Below are positions 16,989 through 25,679 of a DNA stretch of 64,000 nt, one piece after another. Every line of letters begins with the position of its first letter. The stretch's first letter is position 1. A program made the translations under genes and the position numbers. Under the pieces are notes generated by a model. The model worked only from the letters and a program-made list of their open reading frames with translations, searched no databases and was not told where the DNA came from. The stretch comes from Paenibacillaceae bacterium. GTDB lineage: Bacteria; Bacillota; Bacilli; Paenibacillales; Paenibacillaceae. The stretch lies in NCBI GenBank assembly GCA_900766135.1, contig CAAFUF010000031.1:28815-92814 (forward strand). The letters run 5' to 3'.

Positions 16989-17858
16989 ATGGAAATCAAG
17001 GGCGGCGGGTTGGATTGGACTACGGTCGGAATTCCGACGGCCCTGGCTATTCTGGCCTCGTTTTCCGTACTCGGCATTGCCGCCGTCATCGCCAAAACAT
17101 CGCAGACGGACCGGAAAACAAGGGCTCTCATGCTCTGCGGCATTGCCTCGGCGATGGGGGTTGCGGTATGGGTGGCGCATGTGGCCGGGATGCTGCTGTA
17201 CGCAAGCGGAGGCCATCCGGATGCGATGAAGGTGGACCTGTTGGCGATTTACGGCGTGGCGGCGGTTATGCTTCTCGTTTTCCTCTTCTCCTGGTTGACC
17301 CTGGTGGCTGATCGGAGAGCGCTGGAGCAGTTGGCTTACCGGGATGCGCTCACCGGATTGCCGAACAGGAACGATATGAACCGCTTTTTCGATACATGTC
17401 AGATGCAGGAAACGCTGGGGCTATTGCTACTCGATCTGGATCATTTTAAAGAGGTAAATGATACGTTGGGTCATGATATGGGGGATTTGCTCGTTCAGGA
17501 GGTCGGGATCCGCTTGCATCCTTTTGTTCGCGGAGGGCAGCGGGTATACCGCATCGGCGGCGACGAATTCGTGATGATCCTGGAGTCCTGTACCCGGGAC
17601 CGGGCAGAACGCATGGCCGAGGCCCTGCTGCGGACCCTGCAGCAAAAAATCCAGCTCGGAGACCGGGAATTTCTCGTAACGGGAAGCATCGGGATCCGGC
17701 TCGGGTCGCCTGGCGATTCCGATCGTTCCATTCTCCTAAGGACGGCGGACCAGGCGATGTACCAAGCGAAAAAGCTGGGGAAAAACCGCTACTTTGTTTA
17801 CGGTGACGACGCGGGACTTGCCATGGAACGGGCCAAGCGGAACACGCCGGCTTGCTGA
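16989..17858 (+). CDS. Membrane diguanylate cyclase with shortened MHYT-like sensor
   Basis: A 289-residue protein with three TM segments (about 14-35, 46-68, 80-103) and a complete GGDEF domain, motif at 190-194 in RIGGDEFVM. It makes the second messenger c-di-GMP from two GTP. The TM part resembles one repeat of an MHYT sensor (WVAHVAGML in place of WxMHFxGM), suggesting a shortened or degenerate MHYT domain. The inhibitory RxxD site reads RGGQ, so product inhibition is probably lost. The start is ATG 16989 after GGAGGG. It is the last gene of the CheY-GAF-GGDEF unit. Confidence 0.85.
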   Translation: MEIKGGGLDWTTVGIPTALAILASFSVLGIAAVIAKTSQTDRKTRALMLCGIASAMGVAVWVAHVAGMLLYASGGHPDAMKVDLLAIYGVAAVMLLVFLFSWLTLVADRRALEQLAYRDALTGLPNRNDMNRFFDTCQMQETLGLLLLDLDHFKEVNDTLGHDMGDLLVQEVGIRLHPFVRGGQRVYRIGGDEFVMILESCTRDRAERMAEALLRTLQQKIQLGDREFLVTGSIGIRLGSPGDSDRSILLRTADQAMYQAKKLGKNRYFVYGDDAGLAMERAKRNTPAC

Positions 17859-17877
17859 TGAGCCGGTTCTGGCATAC

Positions 17878-18015
17878 ACTTCTGGGACCGCGGTACGTTT
17901 TGCGTCGCTGGCCTCCGCGCTGGTCGTGACGAAGTTCGGCGCCCAGGCAGGCATGCCGACGGCGGACGAAGTGCGGCAGTTTAAGGGCGAGATTGAATCA
18001 CGGACAATTGAATAG
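17878..18015 (+). pseudogene. C-terminal relic of a PfkB-type sugar kinase
   Basis: Directly after the cyclase stop, an open stretch of about 45 codons reads AVRFASLASALVVTKFGAQ followed by AGMPTADEVRQF. This is the C-terminal pattern of ribokinase/fructokinase proteins (helix, TKxGA, PTxEEV). The catalytic GAGD region and all the rest are missing and no RBS precedes it. It is best read as debris of a deleted sugar-kinase gene, perhaps once linked to the carbohydrate locus downstream. Confidence 0.55.
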
Positions 18016-18026
18016 AAAATTATCTG

Positions 18027-18096
18027 ATACGTGCACCCGTTAGCTTGTCTGGATATTCAGACAGGGCTTTACAGAACAGAGGGATGCACGTATTCT
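18027..18096 (+). promoter_or_regulatory. Promoter of the yesN-yesM pair within nested inverted repeats
   Basis: TTTACA (18068-18073), a 17-base spacer and TATTCT (18091-18096). The 9-bp repeat ATACGTGCA (18027-18035) pairs with TGCACGTAT (18085-18093), overlapping the -10 box. A second repeat, TGTCTG/CAGACA (18046-18063), lies inside it. The arrangement suggests repressor or self-regulator binding. Confidence 0.55.
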
Positions 18097-18178
18097 TGTA
18101 TCGAGAAGAATGAAAGGGCTTACAAATGTGGCCCGACGAGTTCCTGCTACCGGCGTTGATAAGGAGGGCTATCATCAA

Positions 18179-19813
18179 ATGTACAAAGTGATTATTGTCG
18201 AGGATGAAATGCTTGTGCGGGTTGGTTTGCGTAACTCCGTGGACTGGAGCAAATTCGGTATGGAAGTGGTCGCGGATTTGCATGATGGCCAGGCGGCTTG
18301 GGATTATTGCCAGAACCAGGGATACCCTGATTTGATGATTACCGATATCCGGATGCCGCGAATGGATGGCATGGAATTGATTTCGAACTTACGAAGACAG
18401 GACAAGACGACTAAAATCGTCGTGTTAACTTGCCTTGAAGAATTTGGATTGGTCCGTCAGGCCATGTCGCTTGGCGTATCCAACTATATTTTGAAACTAA
18501 CGATGACCGAGGAAGAGATCGAAGAGATATTGGGCGGGATTGCTGCTGAGCTCCAAGCTCGTGAGGAAGGAGGATCCCCTCGGGAGGGGGGCATTCTTGT
18601 CTCCGGAAATTTCGATTTGATCAAAGAAAAAGTGATCAAGGATTTTTTGTTTTACGGGATCTACTCGGTTTCCGAGTTTGAGAAATTCGTGGAACAAAGC
18701 GGCATTCGCTTAGCGCCTCACCGGATGGTGGCGTGCACGATGGAGATTGACCATTACGCCGGCATTCGGCGAAAACTCAGGGACGACCAGGGGCATTTGA
18801 TCCGGATGACGGTGCAGAATATTCTCCATGAAATCACGAGCTCCAGCCAACGGGGGGAGTCCATCTGCCTGGATGAAACTCGTTATCTTCTGCTCTTCAG
18901 CTTTGAAGATATCATTTCCGAGCGAACAGTGATACAGGAATTGCATGCCATTTTAGGGGCTGTCCAAGAAGCGATGGTTTCGTGCTTTGCCGGCTCCGGC
19001 TCCGTCTCCATTGGCATCAGCTCCGTTCAAAGCGGGTTTTCCTCGCTGCGAAAAATGTACGCCGAGTCCGGTCGGGCCTTGGAGAGAAAGTTCTATGCCG
19101 GCCCCGGACAAAGGCATACGTCTTTTGATCCCATTGAGCTTAACGTCATTCGGGCACAGGTGGAGGAGATCCGTCAATATGCCCCGTTGAGGAATCTGCT
19201 AAGCCCGATGAGACTGCAGGAATACGACGATTGCTGGGAAGGCTTCATGGAAGCCATAACGGACACGAGAGCGGCGGTCCGAATCCGATTGTATCAATTC
19301 ATTCAATGGGTGAGCAGTCATCTGTATGACGATCACCAGAACGAGAAAACCTTATTGCTCAGCAAAACGGAAGCGTTAGACGAATGCGGGACATTGCCGG
19401 AAATGTTGCGGCATGTCCACGCGTATTTGATCGAAGCGGCGGAACAGGCGCAAACCCATCTTCAGATGAGCAGTGAAATTACGAAGGCCATTCAGTACAT
19501 CAAGCATAACTATCCTCAAAATATCAGTCTTCAGCAGGTGGCAAGCCACGTGAATTTAAGCTCTGGCTACTTAAGTAATTTATTTAAAAAGGAGCTGCAG
19601 GTCACCTTCGTGGAGTATTTAAACCTGTATCGAATCGAACGGGCTAAGGAGCTTCTTGCCCAAACCTCAATGAAATCCTATGACATTGCCGTACAGGTAG
19701 GTTTCTCTCCGGAATACACCTATTTCAGCAAGGTATTTAAAAAAGTAACGGGCCTGAATCCGAACGAGTACCGAAAACAGTGGGTTTCCGGCGGTTCGCG
19801 GGAGGGACTATGA
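18179..19813 (+). CDS. YesN-type response regulator with AraC output domain
   Basis: A 544-residue regulator. The receiver is at 1-125 (phospho-acceptor D56 in ITDIRMPRMDG, Lys in YILKLT), then a long linker domain of about 300 residues, and a C-terminal AraC double helix-turn-helix (ISLQQVASHVNLSSGYLSNL and SYDIAVQVGFSPEYTYFSKVF). ATG 18179 follows AAGGAGGG (18161-18168); the ORF extension upstream lacks support. Its stop overlaps the start of the kinase gene (ATGA), so the two form a two-component system. It probably activates the adjacent lipoprotein and permease genes through the TTCAACCGAATCC repeats. Confidence 0.92.
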   Translation: MYKVIIVEDEMLVRVGLRNSVDWSKFGMEVVADLHDGQAAWDYCQNQGYPDLMITDIRMPRMDGMELISNLRRQDKTTKIVVLTCLEEFGLVRQAMSLGVSNYILKLTMTEEEIEEILGGIAAELQAREEGGSPREGGILVSGNFDLIKEKVIKDFLFYGIYSVSEFEKFVEQSGIRLAPHRMVACTMEIDHYAGIRRKLRDDQGHLIRMTVQNILHEITSSSQRGESICLDETRYLLLFSFEDIISERTVIQELHAILGAVQEAMVSCFAGSGSVSIGISSVQSGFSSLRKMYAESGRALERKFYAGPGQRHTSFDPIELNVIRAQVEEIRQYAPLRNLLSPMRLQEYDDCWEGFMEAITDTRAAVRIRLYQFIQWVSSHLYDDHQNEKTLLLSKTEALDECGTLPEMLRHVHAYLIEAAEQAQTHLQMSSEITKAIQYIKHNYPQNISLQQVASHVNLSSGYLSNLFKKELQVTFVEYLNLYRIERAKELLAQTSMKSYDIAVQVGFSPEYTYFSKVFKKVTGLNPNEYRKQWVSGGSREGL

Positions 19814-21615
19814 GGTTCCGGCGCCGGTACCAGAGCCTGGGCACGCAGTTGATCCTATGCTACATGATCATCAGCGTAACCGTGTTATCCGCAGCTTCCT
19901 ATTACATTTATCAATATATGCTCGGCATCGTTAAAGAAAATAACGAAACCCTTCTGCTCCAGCAGTTTAAGCAGTTGGATCATAATATTCAGGGACTTAT
20001 TGAAGATGTGGATGCACTATCCAAATTTTTCCTTCTTGAAACCAGTGTTCAGAGGTTCCTCTCCTATACCCCGGGTGAAGGAGAAATCGAATATTCGGAA
20101 ATGAAAAACGAGGTCCATTCAAGCATCGAGGCGTTTGTTGGCAGTTATGATTACCTGGACTCCATCTATTTGGTGGGCGAGGTGCAGGGGGCCGTCGGAG
20201 GAACAAACAAAACCACGCTGATCGATCCCGATCCCAAGTGGCTGGAGCGGTTTACCGCCTCCCCCCTTTTTCAGAGATCGTATGAGGAGTTTCCGGAAAT
20301 GGTTGTTGAAGGCGGACTCGGCAAGACGGAATATAACCCTTACATGCTATCGGAGGATAACAGTCGCGTTTTCAGCATGTCGCGAGGTGTCAGGGCGCTG
20401 TATCGGCCGCAAACGAGAGCGGTCCTCGTGATCAACGTGGATGAAGCCTACGTATCCTCCCTGTATTCGGCAGAATTAGAAGAAGGCAAGGGGACTATGT
20501 ATATCATGGACTATCGGGGACGCATAATTTCCAGCAGCCATAAAGAAGATATCGGCAAGCGCGGACCTTTCTCACCGGAGGATATGGGGGAAGCGGATTA
20601 TGGCAGCTTCGATCACCACAAGTCGGGAGCGCAGGTGCAAACCGTTTATTACAAGCTTGAGCACACGAATATGTACCTGATGAAGGAAATCCCCCTAAAC
20701 TTGTTCTCCGAACAGATTCACTCCGTTCAAACGATGCTGGTTTTCGTTTTCTTGCTCTGTCTGATCGTGATTTTCATCGTTTCCTATTTTTGGCTAAAAA
20801 GGATGACGCGTCCGTTGACCGTTCTGGCCCATAAAATGCAAGATATGAGCCGGGGGGAGCTGGGAGGGACGGTGGCCAAAATTCCGAACAACGAATTTGG
20901 CATGGTCATCCGACGTTTTAACGAAATGTCTTTAAGCATCGTTGATCTGATCAAAACGACGAACGAAATCCAGGAAAAGCGGCGGGAACTTGAAATCGAA
21001 GCGCTGCAGAACCAGATTAATCCGCATTTTTTGTACAACACGCTAAACATGATCCGCTGGATGGCCTCGGGACTCAAAGCGGACAATATCGTTCAAAGCA
21101 TTGTTGCTCTAGGCAATATGCTGCGGCCGGTGTTTGCCAGCAAGGATCCCATGTGCACGCTGCGCGACGAAATTCACTATTTGGATAACTACATCAAGAT
21201 CACCAATTGGCGTTTCGGCAATACCATATCCTTCTCCATTGAGGTGGACGAGCTACATCTGGACCGGACGATCCCCCGTTTTATTTTGCAGCCTTTGGTT
21301 GAGAATTGCATTACGTTCGGCGGACAGAAGGAAGGGCAGGTCGTTCATATACTTATCAGAACCTACGATACGGATAGCGAATTCATGATCTCCGTGATCG
21401 ATTCCGGCGGGGGGATCGAACCGCTCCGCATGGAACAGCTGAACAAGCAGTTGCAATCGGGAACGCCTTCCTCTATCAAAGCCTCTGGTAGCGGAATTGG
21501 TTTATATAACGTGAATAAACGGATTCAGCTCAATTTCGGAGAAGCCTATGGGATTCGGCTGGTGCCACGAACCGAAGGGACAGAAGTACAGGTTCGATTA
21601 CCCAAACCCGATTGA
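19810..21615 (+). CDS. YesM-type membrane sensor histidine kinase
   Basis: A 601-residue kinase. TM1 lies near 12-38, an extracellular Cache-like sensor at about 39-305, TM2 at about 308-328, HAMP to about 382, then the His_kinase domain with H406 in QNQINPHFLYN and a C-terminal HATPase (DSGGGIEP, GSGIGLYNV). It overlaps the yesN stop by four bases and starts at ATG 19810 with GGAGGG just before it. It should phosphorylate the 18179 regulator in response to an extracellular sugar or to the bound binding protein of the importer downstream. Confidence 0.92.
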   Translation: MRFRRRYQSLGTQLILCYMIISVTVLSAASYYIYQYMLGIVKENNETLLLQQFKQLDHNIQGLIEDVDALSKFFLLETSVQRFLSYTPGEGEIEYSEMKNEVHSSIEAFVGSYDYLDSIYLVGEVQGAVGGTNKTTLIDPDPKWLERFTASPLFQRSYEEFPEMVVEGGLGKTEYNPYMLSEDNSRVFSMSRGVRALYRPQTRAVLVINVDEAYVSSLYSAELEEGKGTMYIMDYRGRIISSSHKEDIGKRGPFSPEDMGEADYGSFDHHKSGAQVQTVYYKLEHTNMYLMKEIPLNLFSEQIHSVQTMLVFVFLLCLIVIFIVSYFWLKRMTRPLTVLAHKMQDMSRGELGGTVAKIPNNEFGMVIRRFNEMSLSIVDLIKTTNEIQEKRRELEIEALQNQINPHFLYNTLNMIRWMASGLKADNIVQSIVALGNMLRPVFASKDPMCTLRDEIHYLDNYIKITNWRFGNTISFSIEVDELHLDRTIPRFILQPLVENCITFGGQKEGQVVHILIRTYDTDSEFMISVIDSGGGIEPLRMEQLNKQLQSGTPSSIKASGSGIGLYNVNKRIQLNFGEAYGIRLVPRTEGTEVQVRLPKPD

Positions 21616-21648
21616 TGGTGCTTAGGGGTCATTCTGGAAGCGGAATCG

Positions 21649-21727
21649 TTCAACCGAATCCGAAAATCTTTCAGCCGAAACCATTGCGACCTGTAGATTT
21701 TTCAACCGAATCCTTATTTTCTATATT
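21649..21727 (+). promoter_or_regulatory. Promoter with three phased direct repeats (activator sites)
   Basis: TTCAACCGAATCC at 21649-21661, TTCAGCCGAAACC at 21670-21682 and TTCAACCGAATCC at 21701-21713, with starts 21 and 31 bases apart (two and three helix turns). The last copy overlaps a weak -35 (TTTTCA, 21699-21704), 17 bases before TATATT (21722-21727). This is the layout expected for an AraC-type activator touching RNA polymerase. The 18179 regulator is the natural candidate. Confidence 0.65.
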
Positions 21728-21793
21728 CGTGGTTGCCAGGCGTAGCCTTATGATCAATGGCAAGCGGTATAAATCAAATAGGGAGGTTACGCT

Positions 21794-23551
21794 ATGAAAA
21801 AGAGAGGTTTATCGACAGCCATTGCCCTGCTGATCGTATTATCGATGGTGCTGTCAGCCTGTGCAGGTTCAAGTCAATCCGGCAATTTGCCGGCCAACCA
21901 GGGGACGGACTCCAAGGATGCTGAGGAGGTCGTTACGTTACGGCTGTTGGTTATCGAAAGCGGAACGAAATGGAACACATATCCAGACAGCGCGGTTGCT
22001 GAAGCCATCGCCCAAAAAATCGGCGTCAAAATTGAATATGTCGAGGCGGATGAGAGCAAGTTTAACGTACTGCTGGCGGGGGGAGATCTTCCGGACATCG
22101 TCAGGGCCGAACCGGCTAAGTACGGCAAACAGTTAATCGAAGGCGATCTGATCATACCCATGGATGAGATGTTGGAACAATACGGCCAGGATATCAAGCA
22201 AAATGTGCCGGATTTTCTCGATTACAGCCGGGAGAACTGGAGCGAGGGGAGAAATCAGCTTTATTTCCTGGCTCCGCAAATCCAGTCGGAGCCCAGCGCG
22301 AATTATCCGGCGCTGACCATCGGCCCGACGATCCGTTGGGACTACTACAAGGAAATCGGCGCTCCCGAAATTAACAATCCGGACGACCTGCTGAACGTGC
22401 TGGACCAGATCGTCCAGAAGCATCCGCAAACGGAGGACGGTAAGAGCATCTATGGAATATCCATGTGGCAGGATTGGGGGCTTTGGCCGTATATTTTTCC
22501 ATTTACCTGGTACACCACACAGACGACCAACAACAGCGACTTATTGGCTAGAGCGCTCGACGAAACGCAATATCGGAATATCTTGACCGAAGAACAGTCG
22601 ACTTACTGGGTCGCCATGGATTTCTATAATAAAGCTTATCGTCGGGGGCTGCTCGATCCTGACGCACTGACGATGAAGCACAACGACTACTTGGCCAAAG
22701 CGACAGCCGGACAAATCGTTCTAGGTCCCGCTACCTGGGCGATGGGCGATTTCAACTCCAAATATGCCAAGGATGGGAAAGGTTACATTGTCCTGCCGGT
22801 TGGTAAACGGGCCTGGAGCGGCGGGGTGAACCCGCTCGGTTGGTCGGGCAAAAGCTACGCGATCTCCAAAAGCTCGAAACATCCGGAGAAAGCGATGCAG
22901 TTCCTGAATTACATTTACTCCTTCGAGGGTGCCAGAACGATGTATAACGGAATGGAAGGCGTGCACTGGGACCTCGTTGAGGGCAAGCCGCAAATCAAGG
23001 ATGAAGTTTTCGAATTGAAAAATGCCGGCGGGACGGAATGGGAAAAAACCGGCATCAGTATCGATTTGAATCTAATTGGTTTGGGCGGCGGCGTTACGGA
23101 TCCGAAATCGGGCTCTCCGCTGGATTTGTTCACCACTTCCGAGGCCCTGGCGAGAGGGATCACGAAGCTGGAGAAGGATTTCAGCGAGTATTACGGAGGC
23201 ATGCATCCGGGGGATGTCCTCGGTAAGCTGGTCGCCGAAGGAAAGCTGATGGATTCCAACACCGTCCAGAAGGACCTAACGCCGGAGCAAATCATCAAGG
23301 AAGGCCTCGTCGGCTTGCCGACGCTGCCCGAGGACCTTGTCAGAGTGGAGGCGCAGTTGAAGGAAATGGCGGCCCGATACGCGGCCAAGCTGATCCTCTC
23401 GAAGTCGGATGAAGAATTCGAGCGGAACAAGAAGGAAGCGCAAGAAGCCTTTGTAAAAGGCGGCGTCGATAAGGTCACGGAGTTCTACACCTCGGATTAC
23501 GCCAAACGGCGTGAGGCGGTAGGAGCCTTGCCTGCAGAACTTAAACGGTAG
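21794..23551 (+). CDS. Oligosaccharide-binding lipoprotein (LipO/YtcQ type)
   Basis: A 585-residue extracellular solute-binding protein; the large size is typical of Paenibacillus complex-sugar importers. The signal peptide and lipobox LSAC place lipidated Cys23. Start ATG 21794 follows GGGAGG. It contains the usual ADLPDIV-like segment (AGGDLPDIVRAEP) and a GVHWDLVEGKPQ region near the C-terminus. A terminator-like hairpin follows it, which would give more lipoprotein than permease. Ligand unknown; the hydrolases downstream suggest a plant oligosaccharide. Confidence 0.9.
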   Translation: MKKRGLSTAIALLIVLSMVLSACAGSSQSGNLPANQGTDSKDAEEVVTLRLLVIESGTKWNTYPDSAVAEAIAQKIGVKIEYVEADESKFNVLLAGGDLPDIVRAEPAKYGKQLIEGDLIIPMDEMLEQYGQDIKQNVPDFLDYSRENWSEGRNQLYFLAPQIQSEPSANYPALTIGPTIRWDYYKEIGAPEINNPDDLLNVLDQIVQKHPQTEDGKSIYGISMWQDWGLWPYIFPFTWYTTQTTNNSDLLARALDETQYRNILTEEQSTYWVAMDFYNKAYRRGLLDPDALTMKHNDYLAKATAGQIVLGPATWAMGDFNSKYAKDGKGYIVLPVGKRAWSGGVNPLGWSGKSYAISKSSKHPEKAMQFLNYIYSFEGARTMYNGMEGVHWDLVEGKPQIKDEVFELKNAGGTEWEKTGISIDLNLIGLGGGVTDPKSGSPLDLFTTSEALARGITKLEKDFSEYYGGMHPGDVLGKLVAEGKLMDSNTVQKDLTPEQIIKEGLVGLPTLPEDLVRVEAQLKEMAARYAAKLILSKSDEEFERNKKEAQEAFVKGGVDKVTEFYTSDYAKRREAVGALPAELKR

Positions 23552-23566
23552 TGAAGGAAATTCTTT

Positions 23567-23596
23567 GAGGCGGAAGCTAGTCTTCCGTCTCTTTTT
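23567..23596 (+). terminator. Intra-operon terminator between lipoprotein and permeases
   Basis: GAGGCGGAAG (23567-23576) pairs with CTTCCGTCTC (23582-23591) with one G-U pair and a 5-base loop, followed by TTTTT. It probably lowers read-through into the permeases. Confidence 0.75.
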
Positions 23597-23601
23597 AATT
23601 T

Positions 23602-23688
23602 TTCAAGCGAATCTGTAAATGGTTCAACCTGCGGAGGCAAGGGGGAGGCGATAATTCAATGCATTCATTAGATCGTTCATTCAGAATC
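23602..23688 (+). promoter_or_regulatory. Second set of TTCA-type direct repeats before the permeases
   Basis: TTCAAGCGAATCT at 23602 matches the upstream operator box at 11 of 13 positions. Weaker TTCA boxes start at 23623, 23655 and 23676, with spacings of 21, 32 and 21 that echo the 21/31 spacing at 21649. A possible -10 (TATACC, 23714) lies downstream. This could be a second binding region of the same regulator. Confidence 0.4.
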
Positions 23689-23761
23689 GGGAGGAGGGAC
23701 GGTAAGCTGTGGTTATACCGCTTAGGGAACACGATTACGCGAATAAGGAGAGACAACCAAC

Positions 23762-24703
23762 GTGGACATTGTTTACCGTACGAAACCGGAGCTTGTTAAG
23801 AAAAAGCGTCGGCGAATTCGCAAAGAGGGGATGATCCTGCTCGGGATGACAATTCCCTTCTTGCTGATCGCCTTCGCCTTCCATTACGTCCCTCTCTTCG
23901 GATGGCTGTATGCCTTTTTCGATTATCACCCGGGAATTCCTTTGAGCCGGACGGAATTTGTGGGGTTCACGCATTTTCAGGAGATGCTGGCGGATCCGAA
24001 TATGGGACGCGTCTTGGTGAATACGTTAGCCCTTAGTTTGTTGTCCCTGTTGTGCGCACCCATACCGATGTTGCTGGCTGTCATGATTTCGGAAGTGAAA
24101 AGCCATCGCTTTAAACGGATTTTTCAGACCACTTCAACGCTACCGCACTATATCAGTTGGGTCATCATCTACTCGCTGGCCTTCAGCATGTTCAGCTCCG
24201 AGGGGGCGATCAATACGATTCTGATGAATCTCGGCTGGATCGAAAGGCCGCTGAACGTATTGGGAAACGCGGATCATGTCTGGCTTACGCAGACGCTGAT
24301 CCTGTTATGGAAATCGCTTGGCTGGAACGCGATAATTTACCTGGCCGCGATCGTCAGCATCGACAGTGAAATGTACGATGCGGCCAAGGTGGATGGAGCG
24401 GGAAGGCTGAGAAGCATTTGGCATATCACCTTCCCGGGCATCATGCCGACATTTATCGTTCTGCAGTTATTGGCAGTGAGCAATTTGCTATCTGCGGGCT
24501 TTGAGCAATACCTCGTTTTCAACAACGTCATGGTTACGGATAAAATCGAAGTCCTTGATTTGTATGTATACCGGGTCGGTCTGGTCCTGAACGATTATCC
24601 GTATTCCACGGCCGTGGGCATGTTCAAATCGGTGATCAGCATTACGTTGCTGTTCCTGGTGAACGGATTGTCGAAGAAAATCCGGGGAGAAAGCATCGTC
24701 TAG
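23762..24703 (+). CDS. Oligosaccharide ABC permease, LplB type
   Basis: A 313-residue permease with about six TM segments. The EAA-type loop is YDAAKVDGAGRLRSIWHITFPG. The start is GTG 23762 after AAGGAGAG; no in-frame ATG lies near. Ends GLSKKIRGESIV, usual for LplB relatives. It partners with the 24738 permease and the 21794 lipoprotein. The importer lacks its own ATPase. Confidence 0.9.
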   Translation: MDIVYRTKPELVKKKRRRIRKEGMILLGMTIPFLLIAFAFHYVPLFGWLYAFFDYHPGIPLSRTEFVGFTHFQEMLADPNMGRVLVNTLALSLLSLLCAPIPMLLAVMISEVKSHRFKRIFQTTSTLPHYISWVIIYSLAFSMFSSEGAINTILMNLGWIERPLNVLGNADHVWLTQTLILLWKSLGWNAIIYLAAIVSIDSEMYDAAKVDGAGRLRSIWHITFPGIMPTFIVLQLLAVSNLLSAGFEQYLVFNNVMVTDKIEVLDLYVYRVGLVLNDYPYSTAVGMFKSVISITLLFLVNGLSKKIRGESIV

Positions 24704-24737
24704 TCGACAGCGGACGAAGCAAGGAGGAGAAAAAAGC

Positions 24738-25628
24738 ATGCTTGGATGGCGCATAAGCAAATCGGACCTGGTATTCAACATAATCAACTACACGTTTTTG
24801 ATTTTGTTATTGATCGTAACGGTATACCCGTTCTACTACATTTTCATTTATTCGATCAGCGATTCCTTCGAGGCTCAGAAAGGGGTATATCTCTGGCCTG
24901 CCGGATTTTCACTGGAAAGCTATAAAGCCGCGTTTAGGTTGAAGGGATTGGCCGATGCCGCTCTGGTATCCGTTATGCGTACCGTGATCGGCACGATATT
25001 GACGGTGTTGTGCAGTTCGTTTTTTGCCTATCTCATCACGAAACAGGAGCTGCCGTTCCGCAAGTATATTTACCGCTTCGTGCTGATTACGATGTATTTC
25101 AATGCAGGTTTCATTCCGTGGTATTTGACGATGAAAGCTTATGAATTGCAGAACAGCTTCCTGCTCTATATCCTTCCGGGGATGCTCACCGGCTTCTACA
25201 TTATTCTCATTAAGACGTTTATGGAGCAATTGCCGCCCGCTTTGGAGGAATCGGCCAAAATCGACGGGGCGGGGTACTTCAAAATATTTACGAGCATCGT
25301 ATTCCCCCTCTCCTTACCGATCATCGCGACCATCGCCGTATTTGCCGCCGTCGGACAGTGGAATACGTGGTTTGACAACTTCTTCCTGGTGTCGAATCCA
25401 AAGCTGCAAACGCTGCAGCTCTTGCTATATAACTTCCTGAACCAAACGAGCAGCATCGCCGGGATGAGCGGTGAAGAGCTGACAAGAACCGGACAGGTGC
25501 GGGTGATGACGCCGCAATCGGTCCAAATGACGATCACGATGCTGGTGACGCTGCCGATCGTTGTCGTTTATCCTTTCCTGCAGCGGTTTTTCGTCAAAGG
25601 CATTATGTTGGGCGCGGTAAAGGGCTGA
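24738..25628 (+). CDS. Oligosaccharide ABC permease, LplC/YtcP type
   Basis: A 296-residue permease with the EAA-type loop LEESAKIDGAGYFKIFTSIVFP and the C-terminal ending FFVKGIMLGAVKG, a hallmark of LplC-type subunits. ATG 24738 follows AAGGAGGAG (24721-24729). It forms the channel with the 23762 product. The hydrolase gene follows after 51 bases. Confidence 0.92.
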   Translation: MLGWRISKSDLVFNIINYTFLILLLIVTVYPFYYIFIYSISDSFEAQKGVYLWPAGFSLESYKAAFRLKGLADAALVSVMRTVIGTILTVLCSSFFAYLITKQELPFRKYIYRFVLITMYFNAGFIPWYLTMKAYELQNSFLLYILPGMLTGFYIILIKTFMEQLPPALEESAKIDGAGYFKIFTSIVFPLSLPIIATIAVFAAVGQWNTWFDNFFLVSNPKLQTLQLLLYNFLNQTSSIAGMSGEELTRTGQVRVMTPQSVQMTITMLVTLPIVVVYPFLQRFFVKGIMLGAVKG

Positions 25629-25679
25629 ACCTAAGGGAAATTAGAAGTGAATGTTAAAAGGTAAAGGGAGGAACCTCGG

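Noticed and set aside
21760..21790. CcpA cre site near TGGCAAGCGG
   Set aside because: Needs an inserted base to fit the cre pattern; too weak.
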